Positions 1-8,853 are shown, counted from the first letter of the stretch. The stretch is 64,000 nt of DNA from Salegentibacter lacus (GCF_020164555.1 NZ_JAIQZB010000018.1:32006-96005); one strand, 5' to 3'. Notes: generated by a model not told the origin, from the sequence alone. A program made the numbers and translations.

Positions 1-352
1 TTCAACTGAAATATTAGCGCTAAAAACCCAAACCCAGGAACTTTCAGGGTTTGATTTCAACACCTGCCTCGCCAATCTTTATCGAGACGGAAGTGATAGT
101 ATGGGGTGGCACGCAGATGATGAAAAGGTTTTAGGAAAAAATCCCATAATTGCTTCTATAAGTTTAGGTAGCGTTCGTAGTTTTCAGTTTAAACATAAAA
201 ACAACAAAAATCTTAGGGAAAAAATTGAACTTCAGCACGGTAGTTTGTTAATTATGAAAGGCACTATGCAGCATTTTTGGAAGCATCAACTCCCAAAAAC
301 AAAAAAGAAAGTGTCATCAAGAATTAATTTAACTTTTAGAAAAATTCAATAA
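1..352 (+). CDS. AlkB-like 2OG-Fe(II) oxygenase, C-terminal part
   Basis: The reading frame is open from the window edge (codons from base 2), so the start lies outside. The visible part has the iron-binding HxD (GWHADDE), a distal His (MQHFWKH) and the closing RxNxTFR motif that binds 2-oxoglutarate in the AlkB family. AlkB proteins oxidatively demethylate alkylated bases in DNA or RNA. The ligand set is complete in the visible part. Substrate choice cannot be told from this fragment. It ends at a shared hairpin facing the convergent nuclease gene. Confidence 0.85.
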   Translation, partial: STEILALKTQTQELSGFDFNTCLANLYRDGSDSMGWHADDEKVLGKNPIIASISLGSVRSFQFKHKNNKNLREKIELQHGSLLIMKGTMQHFWKHQLPKTKKKVSSRINLTFRKIQ

Positions 353-354
353 AA

Positions 355-388
355 AAAGCCACTGTGAAAAATTATTCACAATGGCTTT
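355..388. terminator. bidirectional terminator hairpin
   Basis: Inverted repeat AAAGCCA-c-TGTGAA / TTCACA-a-TGGCTTT with a 6-nt loop. An A-run precedes it (351-357), giving a T-run on the minus strand. It lies between the convergent alkB-like and S1/P1 nuclease genes and probably ends both transcripts. Confidence 0.75.
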
Positions 389-409
389 GAAATCTTAGAT
401 TTAACTGGA

Positions 410-1192
410 TTATCCGTAAATCTCATTCAATATTTTCGCCAAACGAATTCCGCCTTTTTGCAATTGTTTTAGCACGGTTGGCAAATGATGGTACATATAT
501 TCGTAACCCAACTTCTCTCCTATCTCAACCGAATCATAAAGTTCATCAGCCATTTCACCCGACTCATAAACCCAGTCTATAACTTCGCCTTCCTCAATTG
601 CTTTAATTTGAGCTCTGGTTAAATTTCTGGTATTCTCAGCAAGCTCAGTATAGCTCATTTGGTAAGAATCTATCATCTGGCTATCCCAAACCCGGTGAAT
701 GTTAGATCCTTCATTATACCAACGCACCTGTACATCATTTCCGCCCTTATCTGAAGCTCTTCCGACGTGGAATGGCTGATGAAGGTCACCTACAAAATGT
801 ACTAACATTTTAAGGTAAAACTGCTTGTCTTCTTTAGATGCATTTTCATCCTTCAATACCTCTTTACACTTCAAAATTGCCTGGTAAAGATCTCCTTTTG
901 GGTTCGCCGTTTCTTCGTCATATTCGGTTTCACCTTCAGCCAGATTCACATAATGCCAGGGACCGTATTGTCTAAAATCGGGGTCACTCTTAATATCATC
1001 GGCATAATTGGCTACAAAAGCCAAACCTTGCCCGTTTAAAATTTTATCTATCGCTTTTTTAGCTTTCTTGTTCAAATAGTTTTCGGCGATTTCTCCGGTA
1101 GCACGGTGACCAGTTTTACCCCAGTCATTATCGCTCGAAAAAGCGGTGTTACCAATTAAAATAACCAAAGCAAACATCATTAATTTTTTCAT
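410..1192 (-). CDS. S1/P1-type secreted nuclease
   Basis: 260 aa. An N-terminal signal sequence (about residues 1-20) is followed by W24-x4-H29, the spacing of the N-terminal Trp and first His that hold zinc in P1 nuclease. Further metal-ligand regions are visible: NYADD (about 62-66), HFVGDLHQPFH (about 132-142), GGND and HRVWD. The family is a trinuclear-zinc phospholipase C/nuclease fold that degrades single-stranded nucleic acids. It is therefore likely exported for nucleic-acid scavenging. It is a single gene, divergent from the SPFH operon, with its own TATATTTG promoter element. Confidence 0.92.
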   Translation of the reverse strand: MKKLMMFALVILIGNTAFSSDNDWGKTGHRATGEIAENYLNKKAKKAIDKILNGQGLAFVANYADDIKSDPDFRQYGPWHYVNLAEGETEYDEETANPKGDLYQAILKCKEVLKDENASKEDKQFYLKMLVHFVGDLHQPFHVGRASDKGGNDVQVRWYNEGSNIHRVWDSQMIDSYQMSYTELAENTRNLTRAQIKAIEEGEVIDWVYESGEMADELYDSVEIGEKLGYEYMYHHLPTVLKQLQKGGIRLAKILNEIYG

Positions 1193-1247
1193 CTATAGAA
1201 ATTTTAAAGATTAAGGAGAAAAAAGTGAATCTCCTTTAGAATTTCGG

Positions 1248-1255
1248 CAAATATA
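1248..1255 (-). promoter_or_regulatory. -7 element TATATTTG for the S1/P1 nuclease gene
   Basis: Exact match to the Bacteroidota TAnnTTTG element, about 55 nt upstream of the nuclease ATG. No clear TTG was found at the -33 distance, so the assignment rests on the -7 box and its position. Confidence 0.5.
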
Positions 1256-1353
1256 ACGAAGCCCATATTTATTAAATGTTAAATTTTTTTCGTGGTTTAA
1301 ATTAATACAATATATTTATGATATCAATTTAATATCAACCAATCTTAAATATT

Positions 1354-2214
1354 ATGACTCAGGAAAAAGACCTCAAGGCTTCAAACGGCTATATTATGTT
1401 GTTTGTTTTTCTATTACTCTTCTTCGGAAGCATTATCGGTTTTATTATCTTAAGTAATGCGTGGTTTATTTTAGGAATTATTATCGCATTGTTTATTCTT
1501 CCGGGATTAATTTTGGTAAACCCAAATGGCTCAAGAGTGCTTTTACTGTTTGGAGATTATAAGGGCACCGTAAAAAAGAACGGACTCTTTTGGGTGAACC
1601 CTTTTTACACCAAGAAGAAAATTTCATTACGGGCACGAAATTTTGACAGCGAACGCCTAAAAGTGAACGACAAGCTGGGAAATCCGGTAATGATAAGTAC
1701 CATTCTGGTTTGGCGGGTACGAGACACCTACAAAGCTTCTTTTGATGTAGATAATTTTGAAAATTTTGTGGTGGTACAAACTGACGCCGCGGTGAGAAAA
1801 CTTGCCAGTCTCTATCCTTATGATAATTTTGCAGACGAAGGTTTAGATGAAGATATTACATTGAGATCCAGTGTAAACGAAGTAAGCGATGCTTTAGAAA
1901 AAGAGCTCGAAGAACGCTTACATATCGCCGGAATCGAGGTACTGGAAGCCCGAATTGGTTACCTGGCTTATGCTAACGAAATTGCCAGCGCGATGCTAAA
2001 ACGCCAGCAAGCTACCGCAATTGTCGCTGCCCGCCATAAGATTGTTGAAGGCGCAGTGAGTATGGTAGAAATGGCCTTAGACCAACTAAGCGCAAAAGAA
2101 CTAGTAGATCTCGATGCCGAAAGACGTGCCGCAATGGTAAGTAATTTAATGGTCGTGCTCTGTAGCGACAAAGATGCAACACCGGTTGTAAACGCAGGAA
2201 CGTTAAATCATTAG
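1354..2214 (+). CDS. SPFH/band-7 domain membrane protein
   Basis: 286 aa. Two closely spaced hydrophobic segments (about 14-33 and 37-56) are followed by an SPFH/band-7 domain (about 57-230) and an Ala/Glu-rich helical tail (ANEIASAMLKRQQATAIVAARHKI) of the kind that oligomerises in stomatin/flotillin relatives. These proteins form membrane microdomain scaffolds or chaperone membrane proteases. The exact role here is unknown. It is the first gene of a tight operon with a small membrane protein, a hydrolase, an Arc-like protein and a HAD phosphatase: 3-nt gap, ATGA overlap, 1-nt gap, then a TAATG overlap. Confidence 0.85.
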   Translation: MTQEKDLKASNGYIMLFVFLLLFFGSIIGFIILSNAWFILGIIIALFILPGLILVNPNGSRVLLLFGDYKGTVKKNGLFWVNPFYTKKKISLRARNFDSERLKVNDKLGNPVMISTILVWRVRDTYKASFDVDNFENFVVVQTDAAVRKLASLYPYDNFADEGLDEDITLRSSVNEVSDALEKELEERLHIAGIEVLEARIGYLAYANEIASAMLKRQQATAIVAARHKIVEGAVSMVEMALDQLSAKELVDLDAERRAAMVSNLMVVLCSDKDATPVVNAGTLNH

Positions 2215-2217
2215 TAA

Positions 2218-2688
2218 ATGCGCGTTTTTGACGAAACACAAAGCTTTAGACAATGGTGGCTAATACTTATAGCAATATTTTGCATAAGCCTTCCTTTTGC
2301 CTTTGTGATTGATGATATACTCGAAGGACAAATAAAAGATTATACCATAGAGTTAATCACAACGCTAATAATATTAAGTGTTTTTATTATGCTTTATAAT
2401 CTTCGCCTGTATACCAGGATAGATCAAAAAGGCATAAAAACCTGGTGGGAACCTTTTCATCTTATGGAAAAAGAATTTCTTTGGAAAGATTTAGAAAAGG
2501 TTTTTATAAGGAAATACAGGCCACTCCAAGAATATGGCGGTTGGGGGATTAGAGGTTTAGGTAAAAAAAGAGCCTACAATGTTTCAGGTTACACAGGAAT
2601 TCAGTTAGTCAATTCTAACGGTGGTTTTTTAATTGGTACACAAAAACCTATTGAAGCAAAATCGGTCATTAAAAGATATAGTTTATGA
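2218..2688 (+). CDS. small membrane protein of unknown function
   Basis: 156 aa. Two hydrophobic helices (about 14-32 and 44-62) precede a soluble C-terminal half of alternating beta-type sequence (TWWEPF, IQLVNSNGGFLIGTQKP) that resembles a bacterial PH-like or DUF6141-type domain; this is inference. It begins 3 nt after the SPFH gene stop, and its own stop overlaps the next start (ATGA at 2685-2688), so translation is probably coupled. I do not recognise a specific function. Confidence 0.75.
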   Translation: MRVFDETQSFRQWWLILIAIFCISLPFAFVIDDILEGQIKDYTIELITTLIILSVFIMLYNLRLYTRIDQKGIKTWWEPFHLMEKEFLWKDLEKVFIRKYRPLQEYGGWGIRGLGKKRAYNVSGYTGIQLVNSNGGFLIGTQKPIEAKSVIKRYSL

Positions 2689-3623
2689 AAACTTTTTTCT
2701 TATTAATCTGCTTATACACTGCAAACATTACAGTGAACGCACAGCAAAACAGTTATTCCGAAGACACCCTTAAAATTGATCCGTTTACAGAAGGTAATCT
2801 GGTTACTCCTACCGGTTCTAAAGAAATGCCATTGGTCATCTTTATCCAGGGATCTGGGTTAACTGATCGTGATGGAAACCAGACCACTATAAAAAGTGAT
2901 TTCGCCAAAAAAATCGCTTATGAATTAGCTGAAAACCAAATAGCAAGTTTTAGGTTTGATAAACGCAGCATTAAAGCAAAGGAATTAAATTTAAAAGCAA
3001 TTTCGTTTGATGATTTCGTCATTGATGTTGAAAATATTTTAAGTCATTTTAAGGAGGAAGGGAACTTTAGCAAGTTAATTATCGCCGGGCACAGCCAGGG
3101 TTCTTTAATAGGAATGCTCGCTGCAAAAGACAAAGCCGATGCATTTATTTCTATTGCCGGTCCCGGGAAAAGTATAGATCACATTCTGGTTGAACAACTT
3201 TCTACTCAATTCCCACAATTTAAAGATGATTTACGCAAAAGTTTTGATGAATTGAAGCAAAAAGGATCTACAGAAAATTATCCGAAGATCTTTCAATCTT
3301 ATTTTCAACCTCAAAGTCAAGACTTTTTGGCTTCCTGGATAAAATATGAACCTTCCAAAGAGATTGCGAAACTGGACATTCCTGTTTTAATAATTCAGGG
3401 AACAAGAGATCTGCAGGTTAAAGAAGAACAGGCTGAAATTTTAAATAAAGCAGCTTTTAACTCCGAATTAGTTTTTTTAAAGGATATGAACCACGTATTT
3501 AGGGAAATTAAGGAAGAAGAAAAAGATCAAAACCTGGCCAGCTACAACAATCCTGAAAAGCCTTTGCATCCTGAAATAATTCCGGTTTTAACCGATTTTA
3601 TTAAGAATCTGGAAAATAAATAA
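2685..3623 (+). CDS. secreted alpha/beta hydrolase
   Basis: 312 aa. An N-terminal signal peptide (about 1-19, ending VNAQQ) is followed by an alpha/beta-hydrolase fold. The GHSQG nucleophile elbow places the serine at S137, with D242 (QGTRD) and H270 (DMNH) as the rest of the triad. The N-terminal FIQGSGLTDRDGN is a typical oxyanion-hole region of this serine aminopeptidase-like/BAAT-like group. Probably a periplasmic esterase or peptidase; the substrate is unknown. Translationally coupled to the gene before it. Confidence 0.85.
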   Translation: MKTFFLLICLYTANITVNAQQNSYSEDTLKIDPFTEGNLVTPTGSKEMPLVIFIQGSGLTDRDGNQTTIKSDFAKKIAYELAENQIASFRFDKRSIKAKELNLKAISFDDFVIDVENILSHFKEEGNFSKLIIAGHSQGSLIGMLAAKDKADAFISIAGPGKSIDHILVEQLSTQFPQFKDDLRKSFDELKQKGSTENYPKIFQSYFQPQSQDFLASWIKYEPSKEIAKLDIPVLIIQGTRDLQVKEEQAEILNKAAFNSELVFLKDMNHVFREIKEEEKDQNLASYNNPEKPLHPEIIPVLTDFIKNLENK

Positions 3624-3624
3624 A

Positions 3625-3792
3625 ATGAGTAATAAAAAAGCATTCGCCCTTAGAGTCGATGAGAAGATGCTGAAAGCCATTGAAAAATGGGCTGCTGATG
3701 AATTCAGGAGCACCAATGGGCAGATCGAGTGGATGCTAAATAAAGCCCTAAAAGAAGCAAATCGCCACCCAAAAAATAAAAAAGAAGAATAA
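3625..3792 (+). CDS. Arc-like ribbon-helix-helix DNA-binding protein
   Basis: 55 aa. It starts 1 nt after the hydrolase stop and its stop overlaps the start of the HAD gene (TAATG). The pattern KAFALRVDEKMLKAIEKWA then STNGQIEWMLNKAL is a ribbon (short beta strand) followed by two helices, as in Arc/MetJ repressors. The N-x-Q-I-E-x-x-L segment fits the second helix. The basic tail (NRHPKNKKEE) could add DNA contacts. It is likely an autoregulator of this operon or a nucleoid-associated protein; this is inference from size, fold pattern and position. Confidence 0.8.
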   Translation: MSNKKAFALRVDEKMLKAIEKWAADEFRSTNGQIEWMLNKALKEANRHPKNKKEE

Positions 3793-4598
3793 TGTATAAG
3801 ATCGTTTTTTCAGACATAGATGGAACTTTATTAAACCACGACAGGGAGCTATCTCCCTCTACCATTTCAACAATAAAAGAGCTAAAAGATAAATTACCTT
3901 TTGTATTAATTTCAGCCAGAATGCCGGCCGCAATGCGCCACCTGCAAGCTAATCTTGATATAAACGAGCAACCCATAATTTGCTACAACGGCGGATTAAT
4001 TTTGGTAGACGGCCAGGCGGTAAGCTCTACCGAAATTCCTTTAAATACTCTTGAAAGCCTTTGTGATTTCAATCAAAATATGAATTGCCATTTGAGCCTT
4101 TATCACAGTGATGAATGGTATGTTCCAGAATACGATCAATGGGCGGCCAGGGAAGAAAATAACACCAAAGTAAAGCCCGAAATTAAGTCGAATAACGATG
4201 TACTTTCGGTCTGGAAGCAAGATAATAAAGGGGCTCACAAAATTATGGCGATGGGAGACGAAGCCCATATAGATAAAATTAAAGATTATTTGTCAGAAAA
4301 TTTTCCTGAACAACTTCATTTATACTGTTCAAAACCCACTTATCTGGAAATTTCAAATAAAGAGATTTCTAAACTTACAGCAATTAAATTTTTATTGAAA
4401 AATCACTTCAAAATCACAACCGAAGAAACTATCGCTTTTGGAGACAACTATAATGATGTAGAAATGATAAAAGGTGTAGGAATGGGTGTTGCCGTGGGAA
4501 ATGCCCGAAAAGAAGTTTTGGAAGTTGCCAATATCGTGACCCAAAGCGGAAAGGAAGATGGGGTTGCAAATAGCTTAAAAGAATTGTTCAAAATCTAA
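3792..4598 (+). CDS. Cof-like HAD-IIB family phosphatase
   Basis: 268 aa, the usual length of Cof/YidA-type enzymes. Motif I is FSDIDGTLL with nucleophile D8 and acid/base D10; motif IV is GDNYNDVEM near residue 218; a C2-type cap lies between. These enzymes dephosphorylate small sugar phosphates, FMN or PLP. The substrate cannot be predicted here. Last gene of the SPFH operon; its ATG overlaps the stop of the Arc-like gene. Confidence 0.9.
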   Translation: MYKIVFSDIDGTLLNHDRELSPSTISTIKELKDKLPFVLISARMPAAMRHLQANLDINEQPIICYNGGLILVDGQAVSSTEIPLNTLESLCDFNQNMNCHLSLYHSDEWYVPEYDQWAAREENNTKVKPEIKSNNDVLSVWKQDNKGAHKIMAMGDEAHIDKIKDYLSENFPEQLHLYCSKPTYLEISNKEISKLTAIKFLLKNHFKITTEETIAFGDNYNDVEMIKGVGMGVAVGNARKEVLEVANIVTQSGKEDGVANSLKELFKI

Positions 4599-4672
4599 TA
4601 AGAGGATTCCCTTAATTCCATAAGAAGAGTTTAATAAAAATTGTATTTTGGCGCCGCTTATAAAATCTCTTT

Positions 4673-5938
4673 ATGGAAGATACACCGGTTTTCACTAATG
4701 ATGCTGTAGTTTTTGGCCTTTTAATGCTCGCTTTGGGCTTTGTGTTTTATACTTCTTCTAAAGAAGAAGGCTTCTGGAAAAAATTCTACGGTATTGTACC
4801 GGCACTTTTAATGTGTTATTTAATTCCGGCAATCTTCAATTCCCTTGGATTAATAGACGATAGTACATCTCAACTCTATTTTGTAGCGAGCAGGTTTTTA
4901 TTACCCGCTGCACTGGTATTAATGACTTTAAGTATAGATCTAAAAGCAATTTTTAATCTTGGTCCTAAAGCACTTATTATGTTCTTCGCGGGTACTGTAG
5001 GAATTATTGTCGGAGGTCCTTTAGCTTTAATTATAGTTTCAGCCATTTCTCCCGAAACCGTTGGCGGCGTTGGCCCAGATGCTATTTGGCGTGGTCTCTC
5101 TACCATTGCCGGTAGTTGGATTGGTGGTGGAGCCAACCAGGCTGCTATGTTGGAAATCTATGAATACAACCCAGAATTATACGGTGGAATGGTGCTGGTA
5201 GATATTGTGGTAGCCAACCTGCTTATGGCCGGATTATTAATGGGAATTGGCAAAACCGAAAAAATTGATAAATGGCTAAAAGCAGATAATTCAGCAATTA
5301 CCGAACTTAAAAATAAAGTTTCTAATTACGCGGCGAGCGTAACCAGAAACCCCAGTCTTCCCGATTATATGATTATGCTTGCCCTGGCTTTCGTAACCGT
5401 AGGTATTGCGCACTGGGGAGCCGATGAAATTTCGGTATATCTCTCTTCTAATTTTGAGATTTTTAATGACAGTAAAAGTGCGCTTTCATCTTTTTCCTCA
5501 TCCTTCTTTTGGATGATTACCATAGCAACCGCCATTGGTATCGGTCTTTCGTTTACCAGATTCAAAACTTACGAAGGTGCGGGGGCCAGTAAATTGGGCA
5601 GTATCTTCATTTATATTCTTGTAGCGACCATAGGTATGAAAATGGATCTCGGGATGGTTTTCGATAACCCGGGATTAATTGGTATCGGACTTATATGGAT
5701 GTCTATTCACGTTATTTTTCTCTTTGTCACTGCAAAACTTATTAAAGCACCTTACTTCTTTCTCGCTGTGGGAAGTCAGGCCAATGTTGGGGGTGCGGCT
5801 TCAGCGCCTGTGGTAGCAGCAGCTTTTCATCCTTCCCTGGCAACCGTGGGAGTATTGCTTGCCGTTTTTGGATATGTAGTTGGAACCTACGGCGCAATTC
5901 TTACTACTATTTTAATGCAAATCGCGGCCGGGAGTTAG
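4673..5938 (+). CDS. DUF819 family integral membrane protein
   Basis: 421 aa with about ten hydrophobic segments and glycine-rich motifs typical of DUF819 (STIAGSWIGGGANQAAM and VGSQANVGGAASAPVVAAAF, which form an internal pseudo-repeat of two halves). The inverted-repeat layout resembles secondary transporters, but no substrate is established that I can cite. It lies 74 nt after the HAD gene, with a near-consensus TATTTTGG upstream, so it may have its own promoter. Confidence 0.85.
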   Translation: MEDTPVFTNDAVVFGLLMLALGFVFYTSSKEEGFWKKFYGIVPALLMCYLIPAIFNSLGLIDDSTSQLYFVASRFLLPAALVLMTLSIDLKAIFNLGPKALIMFFAGTVGIIVGGPLALIIVSAISPETVGGVGPDAIWRGLSTIAGSWIGGGANQAAMLEIYEYNPELYGGMVLVDIVVANLLMAGLLMGIGKTEKIDKWLKADNSAITELKNKVSNYAASVTRNPSLPDYMIMLALAFVTVGIAHWGADEISVYLSSNFEIFNDSKSALSSFSSSFFWMITIATAIGIGLSFTRFKTYEGAGASKLGSIFIYILVATIGMKMDLGMVFDNPGLIGIGLIWMSIHVIFLFVTAKLIKAPYFFLAVGSQANVGGAASAPVVAAAFHPSLATVGVLLAVFGYVVGTYGAILTTILMQIAAGS

Positions 5939-5993
5939 TTTAAAATAGAAAAATATAAGATATTTGCCGCCTAAATCGAAACCTGAAACCAGC

Positions 5994-6083
5994 ATGATGC
6001 TGGATACTAAAAAAGGGACTACACAGGAAGAATTATTGGCTTGTGATAAATTCCCACCACTAGAGAAAATTATAAACAAATGA
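5994..6083 (+). CDS. possible 29-aa leader peptide
   Basis: A short frame begins MMLDTKKGTTQEELLACDKF and ends with a TGA that overlaps the ATG of the next gene (ATGA at 6080-6083). This overlap is the usual sign of translational coupling in this genome. No family is recognised and the length is small, so chance is a serious alternative. It may be a coupled small protein, a remnant of a longer gene, or noise. Confidence 0.25.
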   Translation: MMLDTKKGTTQEELLACDKFPPLEKIINK

Positions 6084-6841
6084 AAAAATTTAGCATTCTT
6101 TTAATGGCTATTATCGCCCTTAGTTCTTGTAACAATAAAGAAAGCAACTTAATAGTAAACGCCAATATTGACGGTCTTAAAAAAGGAACCGTTTATCTTC
6201 AAAAGATTGAAGACACCCTTATGGTAGATCTGGATTCAGTAGTAGTTAATGGCAATGCGAATATTAGTCTGGAGGCTTTTATTGAAAGTCCGCAGGTAAT
6301 GTACCTCTATCTTAAAAAAGTTGATAACTCTCAATACGATGATCGTATAGACTTTTTTGCTGAAGAAGGAGAAGTAAATATCACGACAACTTTAGAGAAT
6401 TTTGTTACCGATGCAGAAATAACCGGTGCCAGAAACCAGGAAAAGCTGCAAGAATATCGCAACATGATGCAACGCTTCAATGATAAAAACCTGGAACTTA
6501 TTCAGCAAAATTTTGAAGCACAACGTGACGAAAATGAGGAAAAGCTGATAGAAGTGAATAAGCAATATGAAAGCTTGCTTAAAAGAAAATACCTGTACAC
6601 CGTTAATTTCGCGATTAACAATAAAGACCTGGAAGTAGCACCTTACCTGGCTCTTTCTGAAGTTTTTGATGCCAACATCAAGTATTTAGACACCATCTAT
6701 AATTCTTTGGAGCCTAAGGTAAAAAAATCGATGTACGGAAAAGAGCTGAAGGATTTCCTTAAAGAAAGAAGGAACGAAAAAGAAGCAAGCGAAAATGTTG
6801 AGCCCGTAGAAACTGATGAAAATGAAGAAGAAATAAGTTAA
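6080..6841 (+). CDS. DUF4369 domain lipoprotein
   Basis: 253 aa. Signal sequence with lipobox ALSSC, lipidated Cys at residue 17. Residues about 24-120 (VNANIDGLKKGTVYLQKIED) form a DUF4369-type beta domain, often found at the N-terminus of thioredoxin-like proteins in Bacteroidota. Here no CxxC or thioredoxin domain follows. The C-terminal half is a charged helical, probably coiled-coil region ending in an acidic tail. Likely anchored to the inner or outer membrane; function unknown. A strong terminator follows. Confidence 0.82.
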   Translation: MKKFSILLMAIIALSSCNNKESNLIVNANIDGLKKGTVYLQKIEDTLMVDLDSVVVNGNANISLEAFIESPQVMYLYLKKVDNSQYDDRIDFFAEEGEVNITTTLENFVTDAEITGARNQEKLQEYRNMMQRFNDKNLELIQQNFEAQRDENEEKLIEVNKQYESLLKRKYLYTVNFAINNKDLEVAPYLALSEVFDANIKYLDTIYNSLEPKVKKSMYGKELKDFLKERRNEKEASENVEPVETDENEEEIS

Positions 6842-6868
6842 TTAAGCATCATAATCGAACAATCTGAG

Positions 6869-6898
6869 AGCCCGAAAGTAAAATTTCGGGCTTTTTTT
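6869..6898 (+). terminator. rho-independent terminator
   Basis: Perfect 9-bp stem AGCCCGAAA / TTTCGGGCT with a 6-nt loop, followed by a T-run. It ends the DUF4369 lipoprotein transcript. Confidence 0.9.
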
Positions 6899-7010
6899 AT
6901 TATCTCATTTATAATAGTGGAAGCATTTCATTTATATTTCCGCAATAAAAACTTATACTTGTTGTCCTATTCAATTTAATAGTATTACAACCTTGCAAAA
7001 TTCTTTATAA

Positions 7011-8288
7011 ATGAGCGCTCCAAACAAAAACCGATGGCTTATAGCAGCATCGGCAGTTTTTATTCATATTTCTATAGGTGCTGCGTATGCCTATAGTGTT
7101 TACATTCAACCTCTTGTTGAAACGAAAGGCTGGTCTATGGCTTCAGTTACCACAGCATTTACCATAATGATGGTTTTAGGTGGTGGTTCTGCAGCATTAT
7201 TCGGAAAATTTGTAGAGAGGAGTGGGCCAAAAAAATCGGCTATGCTGGCGGCAGTTTTATTTGGTTTAGGCCAGGCAGGTTCTGGATTCGCTATTTCAAT
7301 GGATTCCTTAACAGGGTTCTTACTTTCTTACGGCCTACTAAGTGGGCTCGGACTGGGAATTGGCTATATAGCCCCGGTTTCAACCTTGGTAAAATGGTTT
7401 CCAGACAAAAGAGGTTTAGCAACAGGAATGGCTGTTTTGGGATTTGGTACAGGTGCTTTAGTCACGGCTCCTGTTGCGGCAAGTTTAATAGAATCAATAG
7501 GTATTAGTACAACTTTCTATATTTTAGGCGCCTCCTATTTTATTTTAATGATGCTTGGCGCTTCCTATATCGCACCACCACCAAGAAATTGGATGCCAGC
7601 AGGAATGGAAGCAGCAGTAAAAGCCGGTACAAAGAAAATAAAAAGAGATTTATCCCAGGCTACATCTGGTGAAGCCGTTAAAACTAAGCATTTCTGGATG
7701 CTCTGGACAATGATGCTCATAAATACAAGCGCAGGAATTATGATGATCTCTGTAGCTTCCCCAATGGCTCAAAATATCGTTGGTTTATCAGCCGGTGCGG
7801 CCGCTACCATGGTAGGCTTAATGGGAATATTCAACGGAGGCGGAAGATTAGGTTGGGCTGCGGCTTCAGATTATATTTCGCGCCCAAAAGTATTTATTAT
7901 CTTCTTCATAATTCAACTCGTAGCTTTTATCACTTTGCCAATTATTACCAGTGCTATTATTTTTCAAATCTTTATATTCCTTGTTGTAAGCTGTTACGGC
8001 GGCGGGTTTTCTAACCTTCCTGCCTTTATTGGCGATCTTTTTGGAACAAAAGAACTTGGAGCAATTCACGGGTATCTATTAACTACCTGGTCTCTGGGCG
8101 GACTTATTGGCCCAACACTGGTTTCGCAAATCTATACACGAACCGGAAGTTATATTCCCGTTTTCTATGTATTTACTGTCTTAATTGTCGTTGCATTAAT
8201 TATTAGTTTGCTGTTAAACAGAAGTGTTCAAAAAGTTAGAACCGAGCATAAAAAAGTTGAGTACAAAACTTCTACTTCAGATTCATAA
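7011..8288 (+). CDS. OFA-type MFS transporter
   Basis: 425 aa with about 12 hydrophobic segments. The start (RWLIAASAVFIHISIGAAYA) and the second-segment text match the oxalate/formate antiporter (OFA) family of the major facilitator superfamily. The loop after TM2 (FGKFVERSGPKKSAM) carries the expected MFS charge motif. OFA members exchange monocarboxylates or oxalate/formate; the substrate here is not predictable. A single gene between terminators. Confidence 0.88.
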   Translation: MSAPNKNRWLIAASAVFIHISIGAAYAYSVYIQPLVETKGWSMASVTTAFTIMMVLGGGSAALFGKFVERSGPKKSAMLAAVLFGLGQAGSGFAISMDSLTGFLLSYGLLSGLGLGIGYIAPVSTLVKWFPDKRGLATGMAVLGFGTGALVTAPVAASLIESIGISTTFYILGASYFILMMLGASYIAPPPRNWMPAGMEAAVKAGTKKIKRDLSQATSGEAVKTKHFWMLWTMMLINTSAGIMMISVASPMAQNIVGLSAGAAATMVGLMGIFNGGGRLGWAAASDYISRPKVFIIFFIIQLVAFITLPIITSAIIFQIFIFLVVSCYGGGFSNLPAFIGDLFGTKELGAIHGYLLTTWSLGGLIGPTLVSQIYTRTGSYIPVFYVFTVLIVVALIISLLLNRSVQKVRTEHKKVEYKTSTSDS

Positions 8289-8410
8289 GAAGTATCGAAA
8301 AGTAAATTTCATCTAGGCAAGCCCACAATGCATTTTAGTAGAACACGTTTTCAAACTTTACAACATATACTGACGAGGCGAGCCTCGGGGTTATTTACCC
8401 TCCTAGAATA

Positions 8411-8442
8411 AAAAAGTCCCTTCATTTCTGAAGGGACTTTTT
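8411..8442. terminator. bidirectional terminator
   Basis: Perfect 14-bp stem AAAAAGTCCCTTCA / TGAAGGGACTTTTT with a TTTC loop and T-runs on both strands. It serves the convergent MFS gene and the idi-to-tRNA-Thr transcript. Confidence 0.92.
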
Positions 8443-8443
8443 G

Positions 8444-8517
8444 AGCCGATGGAGGGACTCGAACCCACGACCTGCTGATTACAAATCAGCTGCTCTAGCC
8501 AGCTGAGCTACATCGGC
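8444..8517 (-). tRNA. tRNA-Thr (TGT)
   Basis: Cloverleaf on the minus strand: acceptor GCCGATG pairs with the 3' CATCGGC; D-loop AGCTGGCTAGA; anticodon stem GCTGA/TCAGC with loop TTTGTAA giving anticodon TGT; T-arm GTGGGTTCGAGTCCC. No CCA encoded. Its 74 nt appear identical to the second copy at 30878-30951. Confidence 0.95.
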
Positions 8518-8526
8518 CAGTAATCT

Positions 8527-8790
8527 CTATAAAGCGTTTATCTTCACGATTAGGGCTTCAGCTTTTGCCTCCAGCTCTTTTTCTATCGCTTTAAAATGTT
8601 GCTTTTTATTTTCTACATCTTTTTGATTGATCTTAGTGATCAATTCATCAAATTCTGAAATGGCTTCGTCTACGATCGCTTCAGTTTTAGATGCGTCTTC
8701 AGGGTTAGCCATTTGGTGTATGTATGCTGCATCAATAATGTCTCCCATTACGTAATTCACATCTCTTTTTAATAATCTCTTACTTGCCAT
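8527..8790 (-). CDS. small conserved helical protein
   Basis: 87 aa, rich in Glu, Lys and Ala, almost entirely helical by pattern (heptad-like ITKINQKDVENKKQHFKAIE). It begins MASKRLLKRDVNYVMGDIID, a text I associate with a conserved hypothetical family of Flavobacteriia. No known function. It sits 63 nt downstream of bcp and immediately before the tRNA-Thr, so it may share the idi operon transcript. Confidence 0.75.
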   Translation of the reverse strand: MASKRLLKRDVNYVMGDIIDAAYIHQMANPEDASKTEAIVDEAISEFDELITKINQKDVENKKQHFKAIEKELEAKAEALIVKINAL

Positions 8791-8853
8791 ATCACTTAAA
8801 TTTCGGCTGCGAATTTAGAGTATTTTTTAATACAAATTACAGCAATGCTGAAA

